Shown here: in pieces, positions 41,834 to 52,227 of the stretch | How the letters are laid out: each line of letters starts with the position of its first letter | Numbering within the stretch: the stretch's first letter is position 1 | From: Archivesica marissinica | Taxonomy: Eukaryota > Mollusca > Bivalvia > Venerida > Vesicomyidae | Reading direction: 5' to 3' | DNA length: 64,000 nt | Assembly (NCBI GenBank): GCA_014843695.1 | Contig: CM026395.1 | Location: 47,646,813-47,710,812 of the forward strand | Translations under genes and position numbers: made by a program | Notes under the pieces: model-generated | Databases searched by the model: none | The model's input: the letters and a program-made list of their open reading frames with translations, nothing else | What the model was told of the DNA's origin: nothing

Positions 41834-42210
41834 GAAAATTTGCGGGAAAAAAGCAAAGGAAAAATAATTCTTAGTTTTTCTGAATCGGTACACCCCATAG
41901 TGCCTCAGAAAAAAAATCCCCATGAATTGGGCTTGGGTAATTGTTTTCCAAGCACTGAAATTTCGGCCCCGAGACCCAATCGAAGATCCATCAAGATAGG
42001 GGGTAGGACTAATAAATTTAAGTCTCTAGTCACTTCTGGTCTAGGTATGATAATGGAAATTGGCAGGAGGTTACAAAGGTGATTACTCTTCCCTGGGGTC
42101 AATGGAGCAAATTGATGTGATGATGTAATCATGACGAAATCCAAGATGGCGTCCATTTTGGCGGGAAAAACGAAAATATTGGTTACCAGTCAACTCACGT
42201 CATTCTGACT
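41834..42210 (+). repeat. Left terminal inverted repeat of the 4.2-kb transposon
   Basis: Matches the reverse complement of 45,612-45,990 with scattered substitutions, including the GATTCAGAAAAACTAAGAAT stretch and CCAAGATGGCGTCCATTTTG. It contains a GAGGCACTATGGGG motif on the minus strand. Confidence 0.85.
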
Positions 42211-42325
42211 TGAGAAATATATTCTATACCAGCCTGTAATTTCACCACTGCTGTTCGGTCTTGGTATAGAGTTAGATCACGTCTTTGGATCAAAGTGGCT
42301 CACAGAAGAACTTTCCTCATTTGGC

Positions 42326-45300
42326 TTGTCCATCACCTACAATGAAGTTCAGCTTTTCAAGCAGTCCATTCTTCAGCAGCAAACATTGCAATCGTTGTTC
42401 CCACCGCCATTCCCGACGTTAGGACAGTACATTGCAGATAATGCAGATTCAAACATACGCAACTTGGACGGGACCGGAACCTTTCACGGTATGGGTATTA
42501 TTGCTTGGTACCAACGCCGAAGTAGCCAGCAAATTACCGACCAGCGTGTAAAACGTATGGCAAGGGTCAAACTTTCCGATCTTACTTACGATAAAGGCAT
42601 ACCAATTATTCTTTATGTCACACCAGCCATCCCCGCCTTGAAACGATATTACCATTCACTATCCCACCTGTGTCATATTATTCAAAGCTGCTCTGGAGTT
42701 CTGCCAAAGTACTTGCAACCATAATGACTCCTAGCCCGGATTGGACAAATTGGTCTGGATTCATGCACTGTGTCTATCAAAACGACACAGATGGAATTAG
42801 TGCCGATGAAGTGTTGATGCTTCCAATCATAGACCTGAACCCTAGTGATGAAACCTGCATCTACTCCACATTGTCTTACATACAAGACCAAGTGACGAAA
42901 CTGAAACTGCCAAGTACATCAGTAACATTTGACCAACCGCTCTTCATTAAAGCTCTTGAAATTGCTGCCACCAAACAGCTTAACAAACTTGTGATTAGAC
43001 TGGGTGGGTTCCATACATTAATGAGCGCAATCAGTAGCATCTTTCATACGATGCGAGGATCTGGAATATATGAAGCTCTGGGTCAGATATTTGGCCCCAA
43101 TGCTATTTTGCACATATTGTCTGGCAAAGCCATTGCACGGGCACTACGGGTTCTCTATCTTCTCGACGCATACCTGACCACCAAATTACTGGAACAGATA
43201 ATACCGGACTGCGAGGCACATCGTGACGAGAATGATGATTATGACGGTGGTATCAATGAGAAATTTCAGTCCAGTCTTACTACAAAGGATGTGGAGGCCT
43301 TGCAAAAGCTTCTCGGTGACGTATTGAATTCCGATGCTGAAACTCGTTGTGATGACATTGTAAACTCGGAGCCACTTGTCTTGTTAGATAAATGCATTGA
43401 AGAATTGAAAATATCATTGTCATCACAGTCTAGAACAGCAAAATTATGGATCCAATTACTGAATTATATTTTGAAAATAGAAGACTTTGTAGCATGTGAG
43501 AGACTAAAGGATTGGTACGGACATTTGAGAGTATGTAGTGAGTTTCTGAACTTATTTGCAGCAACAGGACATATTCACTACGCAAAAAGTGCAAGGCTTT
43601 ACGTGCAAAATATGGCCAAGCTACCAGAACAGCATCCCTGACTATATCAGAAGTACATAGAAGGCGCTCATGCTGTGGAAAGAACAGAACACTGTTTTAA
43701 CGGGCTCTAGTCAGACTTGGTGATAGAGCAAACGCTCATGTGTTCGCTAAAAAGTCGTGGTGGTTTGACACATGGACGAGGTCTGACTGAATCTGAATCT
43801 GTCCGTCACCAATGGGTGTTCACCTTACCAATCTGTGTGGCAATCCATGATGCAATGACAACTCGCTCTCAGAAGAAGATACGGACGTCCGAACAACACG
43901 TAGATCTCAGCATTGCTCGAAAAGACCGCGACCTCACTGATCTTGATAAACTGTTAGACTGGTTTGGTGATCACAATCCATTCGTCAGCAACGGTTGTGA
44001 CTTGCGTCCATTGTCAACCGGTTTGACAGCGGAACAAGGGGATAGTATCAACTGTGATATCACCGAGGAAGTTGGCTCTAAATTACAGTCAAAGATAGAC
44101 TCCGTGTCATATAACGGCGCAAAGATTAAGCGATCTGAGCAAATTAAGACTTTGCAAGATCTCCAACCCGGAGTAAGGGTAGGACGAAAGAAAACACTGC
44201 ACATTGATCCGGCTATTCTACTCAGTCGATGTTCGGCGAGAACATGGAGCCATATTTCCAATGGGAAATGTGTGTGAGTCCTCCAGCCTTGTTCAAGGAC
44301 AATTTCATGAGGAAGCCGGTGAAGTCTGAATTAGCTAACTCACTGTATAAGGATGTAGCAGATACTAGGCCATCTGGTGAGCAAATGCGTGTTGTCGACG
44401 GCGGGTGGCTTCTTCACTACATACGGTGGAAACACAACACATACCAGGAAGTCTTCGAGCAGTACTCGTCATATCTCACACATCAATTCGGTCAGTGTAT
44501 TGTTGTATTCGATGGATATCCTGAGTTTTCAACTAAGGATCACGAACACCACCGACGCAAATCAGATCGACTTCCCGCCGCTACAATATAAGTGAACCCG
44601 TCACGTCGTAGGTACAAGGATCAGGAAGCGTTCTTTGCTAACATTGCAAATAAAGTTGGCTTCATTGCTATGCTCACTGATCACTTGGAAGCAAATGGTC
44701 ATATCATAAATCAAGCACAAGCAGATGCCGATACACTAATAGTCTCTACCGCACTAGATTATGCCAAGAACCAGCAAACTGTTGAAGTAATCGCAAATGA
44801 CACGGACATCTTGGTTTTGTTTCTGCATCACTGGAAAGAGGATATGGCGAACATATACGTTCATAAGGTCATCGGAGGAACAAGGCGAACATTAGTGGGG
44901 CCTTCCACAATTCATTCCGTAAAGGATGTGTCATCAAAGGTTGATTCAGTCATTAAAAATAACATTCTGTTCATACATGCATGGAGTGGATGTGACACAA
45001 CATCTTCAACATTCGGACATAGCAAGACTAAACTGATGAAAACTATAGCAAAAGACCGCTCAATTCAAGCGATTGCCGACAATTTCTATTCAGCTGAAAC
45101 TCAGGACACAGTCGGGAAGCTTGGCATAGATTTATTCACTTTGTTGTTTGGTGAATATTGCAAGGAAAGGACTCTGACGACCATTCGCTTTCACAAGTAC
45201 CAGACGATGATTGCGCAGTCAAATATCTTGGAACCGCAACGAATGCCTCCGACAGTACGTGTCGCCCATTTCCACAGCCTCAGGGTATTTCTACAAACTA

Positions 45301-45575
45301 TTCAATGGATGAACTTGGATACTGAAGTGCTTGATCCATGCTCATGGGGTTGGCAACATGATCGTTCCGGACTTGTACCATTAATGACGGACATGGGCGT
45401 AGCACCGGAGAGTGTGTTGAAATTCATTAGGTGCAAGTGTAAAAGCCAAAATCCCAACCAATGTGGTACGAACTTGTGTACCTGTTTCAAGCATGGAATC
45501 CAGTGCGTTGAGGCTTGTGGAGGATGTCATGGAGTAAGCTGTCAAAACACTGTCAGAGTCGATATCCAAGAATAA
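42326..45575 (+). pseudogene. Broken transposon protein with nuclease-like C-terminal region
   Basis: One ancestral protein of roughly 1,050-1,100 residues now spread over three frames: 42,326-42,724, then 42,670-44,277 (interrupted by TGA at about 43,639 and TAG before a VIEQTLM segment), then 44,229-45,575 (interrupted by TAA at 44,589). The last part has IANDTDILVLFLHHW, FIHAWSGCDTTSS and a C-terminal Cys-rich zinc-binding-like tail (CKCKSQNPNQC, CTCFKHGIQC, CGGCHGVSC). I recall similar proteins as multicopy uncharacterised genes in invertebrates; the acidic DAD/NDTD pattern hints at a PIN/FEN-type nuclease fold, which is inference. At least four breaks make it non-functional as read. It may be the transposase of the surrounding element. 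Confidence 0.7.
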
Positions 45576-45611
45576 TTGGTAGCCTACATGAAACAAAAAC
45601 AGTAAACAATG

Positions 45612-45990
45612 AGTCAGAATGACGCGAGTTGACTGGTAGCCAATATTTTCGTTTTTCCCGCCAAAATGGACGCCATCTTGGATTTCGTCATGATTACGTC
45701 ATCACATCAATTTGGTCCATTGACCCCAGTGAAGAGTAATCATTTTTGTAACCTCATGCTAATTTGCATTATCATACCTAGACCAGAAGTGACTAGAGAC
45801 TTAAATTTGTTAGCCCTACCCCTCATCTTGATGGATCTTCGATTGGGTCTTGGGGCCGAAATTTCAAAGTGCTGGGAAAAACATTCCCCAAGCCCAATTC
45901 ATGGGGATTTTTTTTCTGATGCGCTATGGGGTGTACTGATTCAGAAAAACTAAGAATTATTTTTCCTTTACTTTTTTCCTGCAAAATGTT
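45612..45990 (+). repeat. Right terminal inverted repeat of the 4.2-kb transposon
   Basis: Reverse complement of the left repeat, about 90% similar by eye. It ends near GCAAAATGTT, just before the HSPA12 exon 4 remnant. Confidence 0.85.
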
Positions 45991-46013
45991 CATATAGGAG
46001 TTATACAACCAGA

Positions 46014-46986
46014 CTACTATTGATATAACAGTTCACGAGGTTCTGTCCGGTGGTAAACTTCGAGAGCTTTGTAAAGCAAATGGAGGCGCCTGGGGTGGAA
46101 CAACTATTGACGAGGCGTTCCTAGTTTTCATAGAGGGCATGTTGGGTAAAACTGGTCCATATGTGATGAAACAATTCCGAGAAGACAACACCGATTCTTA
46201 CATGGATCTTCTTAGAGAATTTGAGGTTAAGAAGCGAACAGTCCAACCAGACCTGGACTCAAAGGTCGCGTTAAACATATCCAGTTCCCTATTTGAAATA
46301 TACAGATCTGTTAACAACGAGGGCATTGGAGTTGCTGTTAAGATCAATCCATCGTTAATAGGCAAGATAACGTTTCCTGGCCATGGGGGCAAGATGAGAG
46401 TCGATGCACAGATTGTGAAATCATTGTTCATCAAGACAACCAGCAAAATTATGGAGCACCTCGAAACACTATTTAATGATCCGGTGGCACAGTGTGCTAC
46501 ATCAATATTAATGGTTGGCGGGTTCTCCGAATCTCTAATGTTGCAAGATGCAGTACGGAGAGCCTTTCCAAACATGAGGTTAGTAATACCGCGCGAGGCA
46601 GGCCTTGCAGTACTAAAAGGGGCAGTCATCTTTGGACATAACCATACTGTTATTACGTCGCGAATTGCAAAATATACGTACGGCTTAAAGTGCTACAAAC
46701 TATTTGATCATCAGAAGAACCGTCAGCGGGAAAATCATATTGTCCAGTCGACACTAATAGCCATTTCTCTATAAAACTGTATGCATCCTCGAGAAAAGAC
46801 CCGGCATTTGTAGATGAAAAGGAATGTGTTTATATTGGAAACGTCAGCGTTGATTGTCGTGACAAAAGTGGCAACATTGGCAGTGCCACCGTACAGCTTA
46901 TGTTTGGAGGGACTGAATTGGAGGTCACAGCTGTTCATGACACAACTGGTGAACAAACACAGGCAACGTTCGACAGTTTGGAATAA
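46014..46986 (+). pseudogene. HSPA12-like HSP70, right copy, exon 4 (degenerate)
   Basis: Homologous to the intact left exon 4 from ACTATTGATATAACAG onward. Three defects are visible. The acceptor and the GTGGG completing the phosphate-2 motif are gone, replaced by the transposon edge. A deletion of about 119 bp after KCYKLFD (near 46,710) shifts the frame and gives a stop at 46,774. The remaining 3' part is readable only in another frame, up to the ancestral TAA at 46,984. ILMVGGFSES and EAGLAVLKGAVIFGH survive, the latter closer to the family norm than in the left copy. The gene copy is therefore a pseudogene despite good exons 1-3. Confidence 0.85.
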
Positions 46987-47017
46987 ATCCTGCTGAAGAA
47001 CCAAGTTGAACGGTTAC

Positions 47018-47042
47018 TATAGAATAGATAACCCAGTGCTCA
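47018..47042. repeat. Single unit of the 28-bp minisatellite
   Basis: CTATAGAATAGATAACCCAG plus TGCTC is the complement of one unit of the array at 1-7,103, at the matching place downstream of the HSPA12 stop. This is the unexpanded state and the last position where the two arms can be matched. Confidence 0.85.
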
Positions 47043-48321
47043 CGGAAACTATTTTTAACAGATTATGTATCAGAATATAAGGAGCGTTATTCTTCTTATT
47101 CAAGTTAAACACGTGTGTACGTTGTACATTTCCCGGTCTGTAATATGATGTGTCAGCATAAACTATTAAACTATATCTTAGTGGTCCCTTTGGGTGTTTT
47201 GTTCAACTACACCGACAGAACTATCGTATTAACGGATCCTGAACAATCATCATTTAGGATAGATACAGTCATGTTGCTTTCTCCTCAATCCTAGAGTGGT
47301 GGAAATAGCTTCCATTTTCATCCGATTTAAAATATTTAAATAGTTTTAGGCTAATATCGCCGACAGAGCTGAAGCATGGTTCAATAGCATTCCGTTACGT
47401 GTATCGGTAGGCTGATGCAACTGTCACGTGACTGGTCCAGCATACGAATATAAACAAGCAAATAATTGGGAGAATATTTCCACCGAAACTGTTACGGTGT
47501 GTGAGCAATTCGGGTAGTTATCCGAATTTAAAAAATCTACACCTAACCCGAAAACTAGTTTCTATACCATTTCTGAGTAAGATCAATGATATACTATATC
47601 AAAATAAGATATTCAACAAGTTATGGTGGATAAATAAAAAATGACATGTACGCCGTGCATAGGTGCCCTGAAGTCTTCAGTTCTCCATATAAACGGGTGC
47701 CGACCTACACCGTTACGATAGCTGTATTGAGCAGCAAGGCCACGTGATGAAGCTAAAACTGTCAACAAGAGAGTTTTGAAAGTTGTTTTCACGACTTAAG
47801 AAAATAATAATAATAATAAAAAAATATAAAAAAATTAAAATTTTTTTTTTAAAAAACCACTACATGTACAGTTTGTAAACCAGTTCCGATTAACTATTTT
47901 ATTCAATGTGAAAAAATATATCAAATGCATAAAAATGCATTTTGTTTATTATTGGTTGATATGCACAATGTATTACCTGAAATATGTTGCAATTATTTTA
48001 TTCCCGACATGTGTTTACATTTACACAGCTGACTTTTATATTTAGTACACATTCAATCACTTCCGGTTAATTCCAGGTGTTCCGAATATATAATTAGGGA
48101 CCACCTCAAACTGCATTTTAACTGTCAAATATGACGGCTTGGCATTTATTTTGACAGAAACAATACAGACATGCCTTTCTCTGCTATTGTGAATGAAGAG
48201 ACTTTTATTTGTAAAAAAGAAAGAATCACTATTATGCATACATTTTTTATTTATTTATTATTCAAACAATTAAAAATTCATGATATCACATGTTCCATTG
48301 CTTCTCCTTCAGGTATTGCAT
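47043..48321. other. Unique AT-rich intergenic sequence, no gene seen
   Basis: No ORF with recognisable content. Holds an A/T low-complexity patch at about 47,796-47,860. This is the stretch between the palindrome arm and the viral-type element; no clear target duplication was found. Confidence 0.6.
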
Positions 48322-48717
48322 TCAATGCATCTGCAATAACATTGAAGTCATCTTTACATGGGTAGATATGATATAATTGCATGGTAGCACAATCCCACCA
48401 CCTTCTTCGTGTTGGGCTGGCCATGGTGGATAACTTGGCACAGGTGCACCAGTGACCTCACAAAAAACGTTGCCACCTTTGTCTATGACATCTCTGAAGT
48501 AGGGGGCCAATGATCTTGGAACACGAACAACTGGCAAACCGGCAACATCTTCCAGCTTTAAATGTCTTTTTTCATCAGTTATCATTCCCGCTGATCTTCT
48601 GAAAATATTTTTTATACCACTCATACGATGGTCTGTCATTTGTGAACGGGGTTCTTCTTCTTCCTTTTGCACAATATCTTGGATTAAGTCCAGGAATTCA
48701 CCTGGTCGGAGACCCAT
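48322..48717 (-). CDS. Unrecognised protein, 131 aa
   Basis: Starts at ATG 48,717 (MGLRPGEFLDLIQ) and ends at 48,322. Upstream in the same frame coding-like sequence continues to an ATG at about 48,782, interrupted by a TAA, with RFFSREEE and LAEYLRGMG segments. That N-terminal pattern recalls the helix-turn-helix region of pogo/CENP-B-type transposases, but the rest (LPVVRVPRSLAPYFRDVIDK, CEVTGAPVPSYPPWP) does not match anything I know. Codon use is less AT-rich than the viral-type genes to the right, so it may belong to the host or another mobile element. Probably a broken gene. Confidence 0.4.
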   Translation of the reverse strand: MGLRPGEFLDLIQDIVQKEEEEPRSQMTDHRMSGIKNIFRRSAGMITDEKRHLKLEDVAGLPVVRVPRSLAPYFRDVIDKGGNVFCEVTGAPVPSYPPWPAQHEEGGGIVLPCNYIISTHVKMTSMLLQMH

Positions 48718-48821
48718 CCCCCTCAGATACTCAGCTAATTATATTTCCTCTTCTCTTGAAAAAAACCGTTGCCGGCCCATTCCTAGAATCAATACTTATC
48801 TGCCCAGAAGTAGTATAGTGT

Positions 48822-48899
48822 GGCACTCTGGGGGATTTTCTTTATGGCACTATGGGCCAAAAAGCCCATAGTGCCATAAAGAAAATCCCCCATAGTGCC
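48822..48899. repeat. Near-perfect palindrome, 36-bp arms, 6-nt loop
   Basis: 48,822-48,857 pairs with 48,864-48,899 with a single mismatch (C828/T893); loop CAAAAA. Each arm carries GGCACTATGGG or its near copy twice, and similarity extends imperfectly outwards (AGTGTGGCACT against AGTGTAGGCACT). Could be a tiny foldback element, fused transposon ends or the end of the viral-type element. Confidence 0.9.
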
Positions 48900-49078
48900 T
48901 ACACTAGTGACTACTAAAATAACATAACACGTAATAATTTTTCAATATTTTATTTACTAATAATTAACTAATAACTAAAACATTAGCAACATACATGTTT
49001 ATCATAAGTTTTTGATCAAAAGTGTGTTTAACTAACTTAACTAATAACTAAAAAACATTAGTAATATACATGTTATTT

Positions 49079-49691
49079 TTAAAATGTTTTGTCACATTTA
49101 CAACATTGGTTATAATTAACATAAACAGTATCTAATTTCCTCATCATTTTACTATGTTCATATAATTTTCCATAATGTTTATCAAACCAAGTTTTAACAA
49201 TAATGTCGTTTTTATACAAATATTCATTATTTGTATAGAACATATTGTTTAGTATTTGTTTTAAATCAATACCTTTAGCTAAAATATCAAGTACAAATAA
49301 ACAAAACACACCACACATAACACTATATGTGCTTTGAATTCTAATATACTTTTTAGTCCATGTTTTGCAATTATTGTTCATAAAGTTCACAATTTCCTCT
49401 TTTATATGTTGTGTATTGCATCAATATACTTTCTATATCCATTTCTTTCCCTAAATATTGTTGCGCATGTGAAAAAAGCACCCCATAATAATCATCACAT
49501 CGTTCCCCATCTAAAATTAGAATATGTTCTGGGGTTAATGTTGTTAAGTCAACATCTCCTACTTTTCTGATTATTTCATCATTTACCATTTCTATATAAA
49601 GATCTGTATCTAAACCTAACTGTACTTTAGAATATTGTAACCCAAATGATGTATCAACCCTATGATGTGAATACATATTGCTATTATTCAT
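49079..49691 (-). pseudogene. Frame-broken protein with protease-like Cys motif
   Basis: Two overlapping minus-strand ORFs in different frames: 49,691-49,371 (106 aa) and 49,381-49,079 (about 100 aa from its ATG). The second has SVMCGVFCLFVLDIL followed by KTWFDKHYG and a C-terminal QCCKC. This resembles the end of the adenain-type protease at 61,627-62,145 (QLCGVYCLYVLY, then LTKWFRHFYH). No upstream histidine motif of the protease is clear. That they were one gene is supported by a shortened relative at 50,153-50,386, which joins the start of the first ORF to the end of the second. Function uncertain: diverged second protease copy or an unrelated Cys protein. Confidence 0.45.
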
Positions 49692-50039
49692 GATTGATGT
49701 CTTACTACAATATCAAGTAAAAAATAATGATAGTGTTCTATGGTTGTTCTAACTTATATAGCTTATTTACTCTTGGTATATATTAATAGAATTGGATTAT
49801 ATTAATAGAACACTGTATTAATAGTTCCATGAATATAATCTATTTAAATGTCTATGTAATAAGACATGAATTATATTTATAGTATCTGGTGTATCTGGTA
49901 TATTGAACATAGTTCTTGATATAAGACAATCATTATACATTGAAATCCATTTGTCATATCCCATACCTAATGTATTATACATATATTCTATACTTCCATA
50001 CAGGATACTTATATACAGGATACTTGTGTACGCGGTGTA

Positions 50040-50235
50040 CAACTGTATTTTTAATAAAATAAATAAAAAATTTAATATAAATAAAATAAAAAAATTTAAT
50101 AAATAAAAAATTTCATAAATAAAATAAAATTTTTAATAAAAATAAAATAAAATTAAATAAAATTTAATAAATAAATAAAATAAATAAAAAATTTAATAAA
50201 TAAAATCAAATTTTTAATAAAAATAAAATAATTTT
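50040..50235. repeat. AT low-complexity tract (TAAAT/AAAAT repeats)
   Basis: Almost entirely A and T, mostly AATAAAATAAAAAATTT-like motifs. It separates the two related ORF groups and may be a recombination or misassembly spot. Confidence 0.9.
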
Positions 50236-50386
50236 TTTCACATTTACAACATTGGTTATTTTTATAATTAACATAAACAGTATCTAATTTCCTGAAAATT
50301 GTTCCTAATCTTAAATGTACTTTTGAAAAATGTAATCCTTCACTTGTAGATACTATATGTGTTATTTTATCTTGTGTATAACTCAT
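50153..50386 (-). pseudogene. Internally deleted relative of the 49,079-49,691 gene
   Basis: Its first residues (IVSTSEGLHFSKVHLRLGT) match the first ORF of the neighbouring gene (VDTSFGLQYSKVQLGLDT). After that it jumps to RKLDTVYVNYKNNQCCKC, matching the end of the second ORF (RKLDTVYVNYNQCCKC). About 480 bp between are missing. It then runs into the AT tract. This looks like a tandem duplicate with an internal deletion. Confidence 0.6.
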
Positions 50387-50472
50387 TGTGAAAAAGGTGT
50401 TATCTCTTCCAGTGCTATAACTAAAATGAAAAAATAAAAAGCTATCTATTATATATAAATATAACTAATATG

Positions 50473-50528
50473 ACAATATTTGAGAGATGTCCCCTATCGG
50501 AATATGTGTAATGGTCCTGAAAAGGACC
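50473..50528. terminator. Conserved intergenic element ending in a GAAA-loop hairpin (copy 1)
   Basis: TGACAATATTTGAGAGAT begins just before, and the hairpin GGTCCTGAAAAGGACC is at 50,513-50,528 (6-bp perfect stem, GAAA loop). It sits about 22 nt past the stop codon of the minus-strand gene ending at 50,551. Copies at 51,266-51,375 and 59,638-59,716. Confidence 0.55.
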
Positions 50529-50550
50529 GTATTTTTTCTTCCTAACAATA

Positions 50551-50898
50551 TCATGTTAAGTTGTTGCTCTCAGGTACAGGGTCGATAATATCCGGAGGAA
50601 ATATTGTGTTAGAGATAGAATCTCCACAATAATCCACCGGCGTAAGCCCTCCATAAACAGGTACATAGCTCATCATTCGTCTGAGGTAATCATCATTAGT
50701 TTCTGGTAGTAGAGGTGTTGATGTAATAGCTGGTTTCATAATCAGCTCTACGATATGACTCCATCGACCTCCTAGCATAGGATCATTCAAATAATCTATC
50801 AAGTCTGTCATTGTGAGGTGTTCAATAATAAAAAACCCATAAAAACTCAATATATAGCGGTAAAATCGGCTTGACCTACTAGCTATAAATAGTAACAT
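50551..50898 (-). CDS. Unrecognised protein, up to 115 aa
   Basis: The frame opens at ATG 50,898, but a later ATG about 30 codons in, at about 50,811 (MTDLIDYLNDPMLGG), may be the real start: the part before it is hydrophobic and aromatic-rich and overlaps sequence with TATA-like character. The body ends in a proline-rich acidic tail (PPDIIDPVPESNN). A PxxY-containing stretch (MSYVPVYGG) is present. No family recognised. A hairpin follows the stop. It lies between a Cys-rich protein and the protease-like remnant, in the same direction as the rest of the element. Confidence 0.45.
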   Translation of the reverse strand: MLLFIASRSSRFYRYILSFYGFFIIEHLTMTDLIDYLNDPMLGGRWSHIVELIMKPAITSTPLLPETNDDYLRRMMSYVPVYGGLTPVDYCGDSISNTIFPPDIIDPVPESNNLT

Positions 50899-50913
50899 GT
50901 CTAATGTATAGCG

Positions 50914-51186
50914 CTACGGTAACCTACATTTAAATACTACATGAAAACAAAATAAACATAATCCATGCATATGTAAGAAATTGTTGTGTTCATAACATAG
51001 GTCACAGTAATAGGTTTCTTTACTACACCAATGACAAAAATAACCTAACAGTTTATCCCAGATATCTGATTCACTATCAAAACAAATACTAATATTACAA
51101 CATTGACATTCACCTTCTAATATATTAGTTTTATTAAATTTTGATTCATAAAATTCTCCTGCTATATCTTTAAAATATATAACCAT
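50914..51186 (-). CDS. Small cysteine-rich, probably zinc-binding protein, 90 aa
   Basis: From ATG 51,186. Carries CQCCNISICF, YFCHWCSKE, YYCDLCYEH and HGLCLFCFH, i.e. several CxxC pairs with histidines spaced like a RING- or LIM-like zinc fold. The exact fold cannot be assigned by eye. Start is the only ATG at the frame's beginning. 15 bp separate it from the next ORF. A DNA- or protein-binding accessory role for the element is possible but unproven. Confidence 0.5.
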   Translation of the reverse strand: MVIYFKDIAGEFYESKFNKTNILEGECQCCNISICFDSESDIWDKLLGYFCHWCSKETYYCDLCYEHNNFLHMHGLCLFCFHVVFKCRLP

Positions 51187-51265
51187 ATTGTTTTGTTAAG
51201 TATAAAATATGAACTAGGTTAGTGTAATGTTCTGTATGTTGTGATTGGAGGACTAAATAGTTTGT

Positions 51266-51375
51266 GACAAAATTTGAGAGATATTTTCTTATCGAAAAAT
51301 ATGTAGTGGCCCTGAAATGGGCCGTTATATATAGCCCTAAAAAGGGCTGTTTTTATAAATGGTTCTAAAAGAACC
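51266..51375. terminator. Conserved intergenic element with three hairpins (copy 2)
   Basis: TGACAAAATTTGAGAGAT leads to three consecutive hairpins: GGCCCTGAAATGGGCC (51,308-51,323), AGCCCTAAAAAGGGCT (51,333-51,348) and GGTTCTAAAAGAACC (51,361-51,375). The nearest lies about 17 nt past the minus-strand stop at 51,393. Confidence 0.55.
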
Positions 51376-51392
51376 ATTTTTTCTACCTCATA

Positions 51393-51869
51393 CTAAAATG
51401 TTCCAGTATGATAAGGGGTAGTATGTCCAGGACATGATGTACTACCCATCTGCCCAGGGTAACAAGTACACCATGATGGTTGAGGTTCCTCCTCATCATT
51501 TGGAACCTTTACAGCTCCCCAGTTTTTCGCTGGTCTTCCAAACCCTCTTGTTGGTGTTTGTAGGGCTTCGGTCGTTGGTGAAGCCATGCCAAATGATCTT
51601 TGTTTATTTAATATTTTATTTTTTAATCTTAGTTTTAAATTTGCTTGACGGTCACTATTTAAAATGGTTTTTCTTAAAAGATCCATATTTTTACCTATTG
51701 GTTTTTTTGTCACTGTGGATTTGTTAGTTCGTTTTCTAGGTTGTTTTTTAACTACTTGCTTTTATTTTCTAGGTTGTTTTTTAACTACTTGCTTTAGTTT
51801 TCTAGGTTGTTTTTTTTTAATACCATTTCTATTAGGAGAGTTTTTAGGTGATTTAAAACTTCTAATCAT
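51393..51869 (-). pseudogene. Highly basic core-like protein with an in-frame stop
   Basis: Starts at ATG 51,869 (MIRSFKSPKN) and continues in one frame to 51,393, but a TAA at 51,762-51,764 interrupts it. The N-terminal part holds two copies of a 30-nt repeat encoding KQVVKKQPRK; the stop is at the junction of the copies. The later part has KLRLKNKILNK, RGFGRPAKN and a Cys/Gly/Pro-rich tail (CTCYPGQMGSTSCPGH). Lys/Arg-rich, DNA-condensing character recalls adenovirus-like core proteins of Polinton-type elements (inference). The next ORF upstream ends at 51,874, four bases away. Confidence 0.5.
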
Positions 51870-51873
51870 TTTT

Positions 51874-52197
51874 TTACCTTCCCATTTTATTAGTGTTTTT
51901 ATTAAACCGCCACCCAAAAAAACCCATACCTTCAGGAGTTAAAATTAATTCTCTCTTTTTATCTAAACTTACATTATCATCAACAATTTGTTCAAGAATA
52001 TGTTTATTTTTGTCCATAAATTTTTGGGTAGGTTTAGGTAATATAATTTGTTTATCTAAAATATTTTTTGAAGCTAATATAAACCATTTCATCATTTGGG
52101 CTAAACCCTTATTTAATAAAATAATTCTATTGTCATGATTTCTTTCAGCCCCCAAATTTGTTAATGCTCTAGTTAATGAAATTGGTGTAGTCTCCAT
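51874..52197 (-). CDS. Unrecognised small protein, 107 aa
   Basis: From ATG 52,197 (METTPISLTRALTNLG) to 51,874, between the packaging ATPase and the basic protein in the same direction. Mostly helical-looking and lysine-rich; ends LTPEGMGFFGWRFNK. No motif recognised. Close packing (about 30 bp after the ATPase) argues that it is a real gene of the element, possibly a virion protein. Confidence 0.5.
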   Translation of the reverse strand: METTPISLTRALTNLGAERNHDNRIILLNKGLAQMMKWFILASKNILDKQIILPKPTQKFMDKNKHILEQIVDDNVSLDKKRELILTPEGMGFFGWRFNKNTNKMGR

Positions 52198-52227
52198 GAT
52201 TGCTAAAATGTAAATGAAAAATAAAAT

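Larger units (their letters stand above)
41834..45990 (+). mobile_element. 4.2-kb DNA transposon with long terminal inverted repeats
   Basis: An element with about 380-bp terminal inverted repeats (about 41,834-42,210 and 45,612-45,990) around one long broken coding region. The left arm has no such insertion: its intron 3/exon 4 junction is continuous at 8,205-8,235. In the right arm about 20 bp spanning the acceptor and first bases of exon 4 are missing at the insertion, so it inserted with a small deletion or target rearrangement. I do not recognise the superfamily; exact ends and target duplication are not resolved. Confidence 0.8.

Noticed and set aside
41840..42156. Small ORFs of about 80 aa (and 45,666-45,953)
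   Set aside because: Both lie in the inverted repeats of the transposon and mirror each other; not genes.
51434..51942. Plus-strand ORFs of 92-97 aa
   Set aside because: Antisense to the lysine-rich core-like protein; their phenylalanine/leucine richness is the complement of AAA codons.
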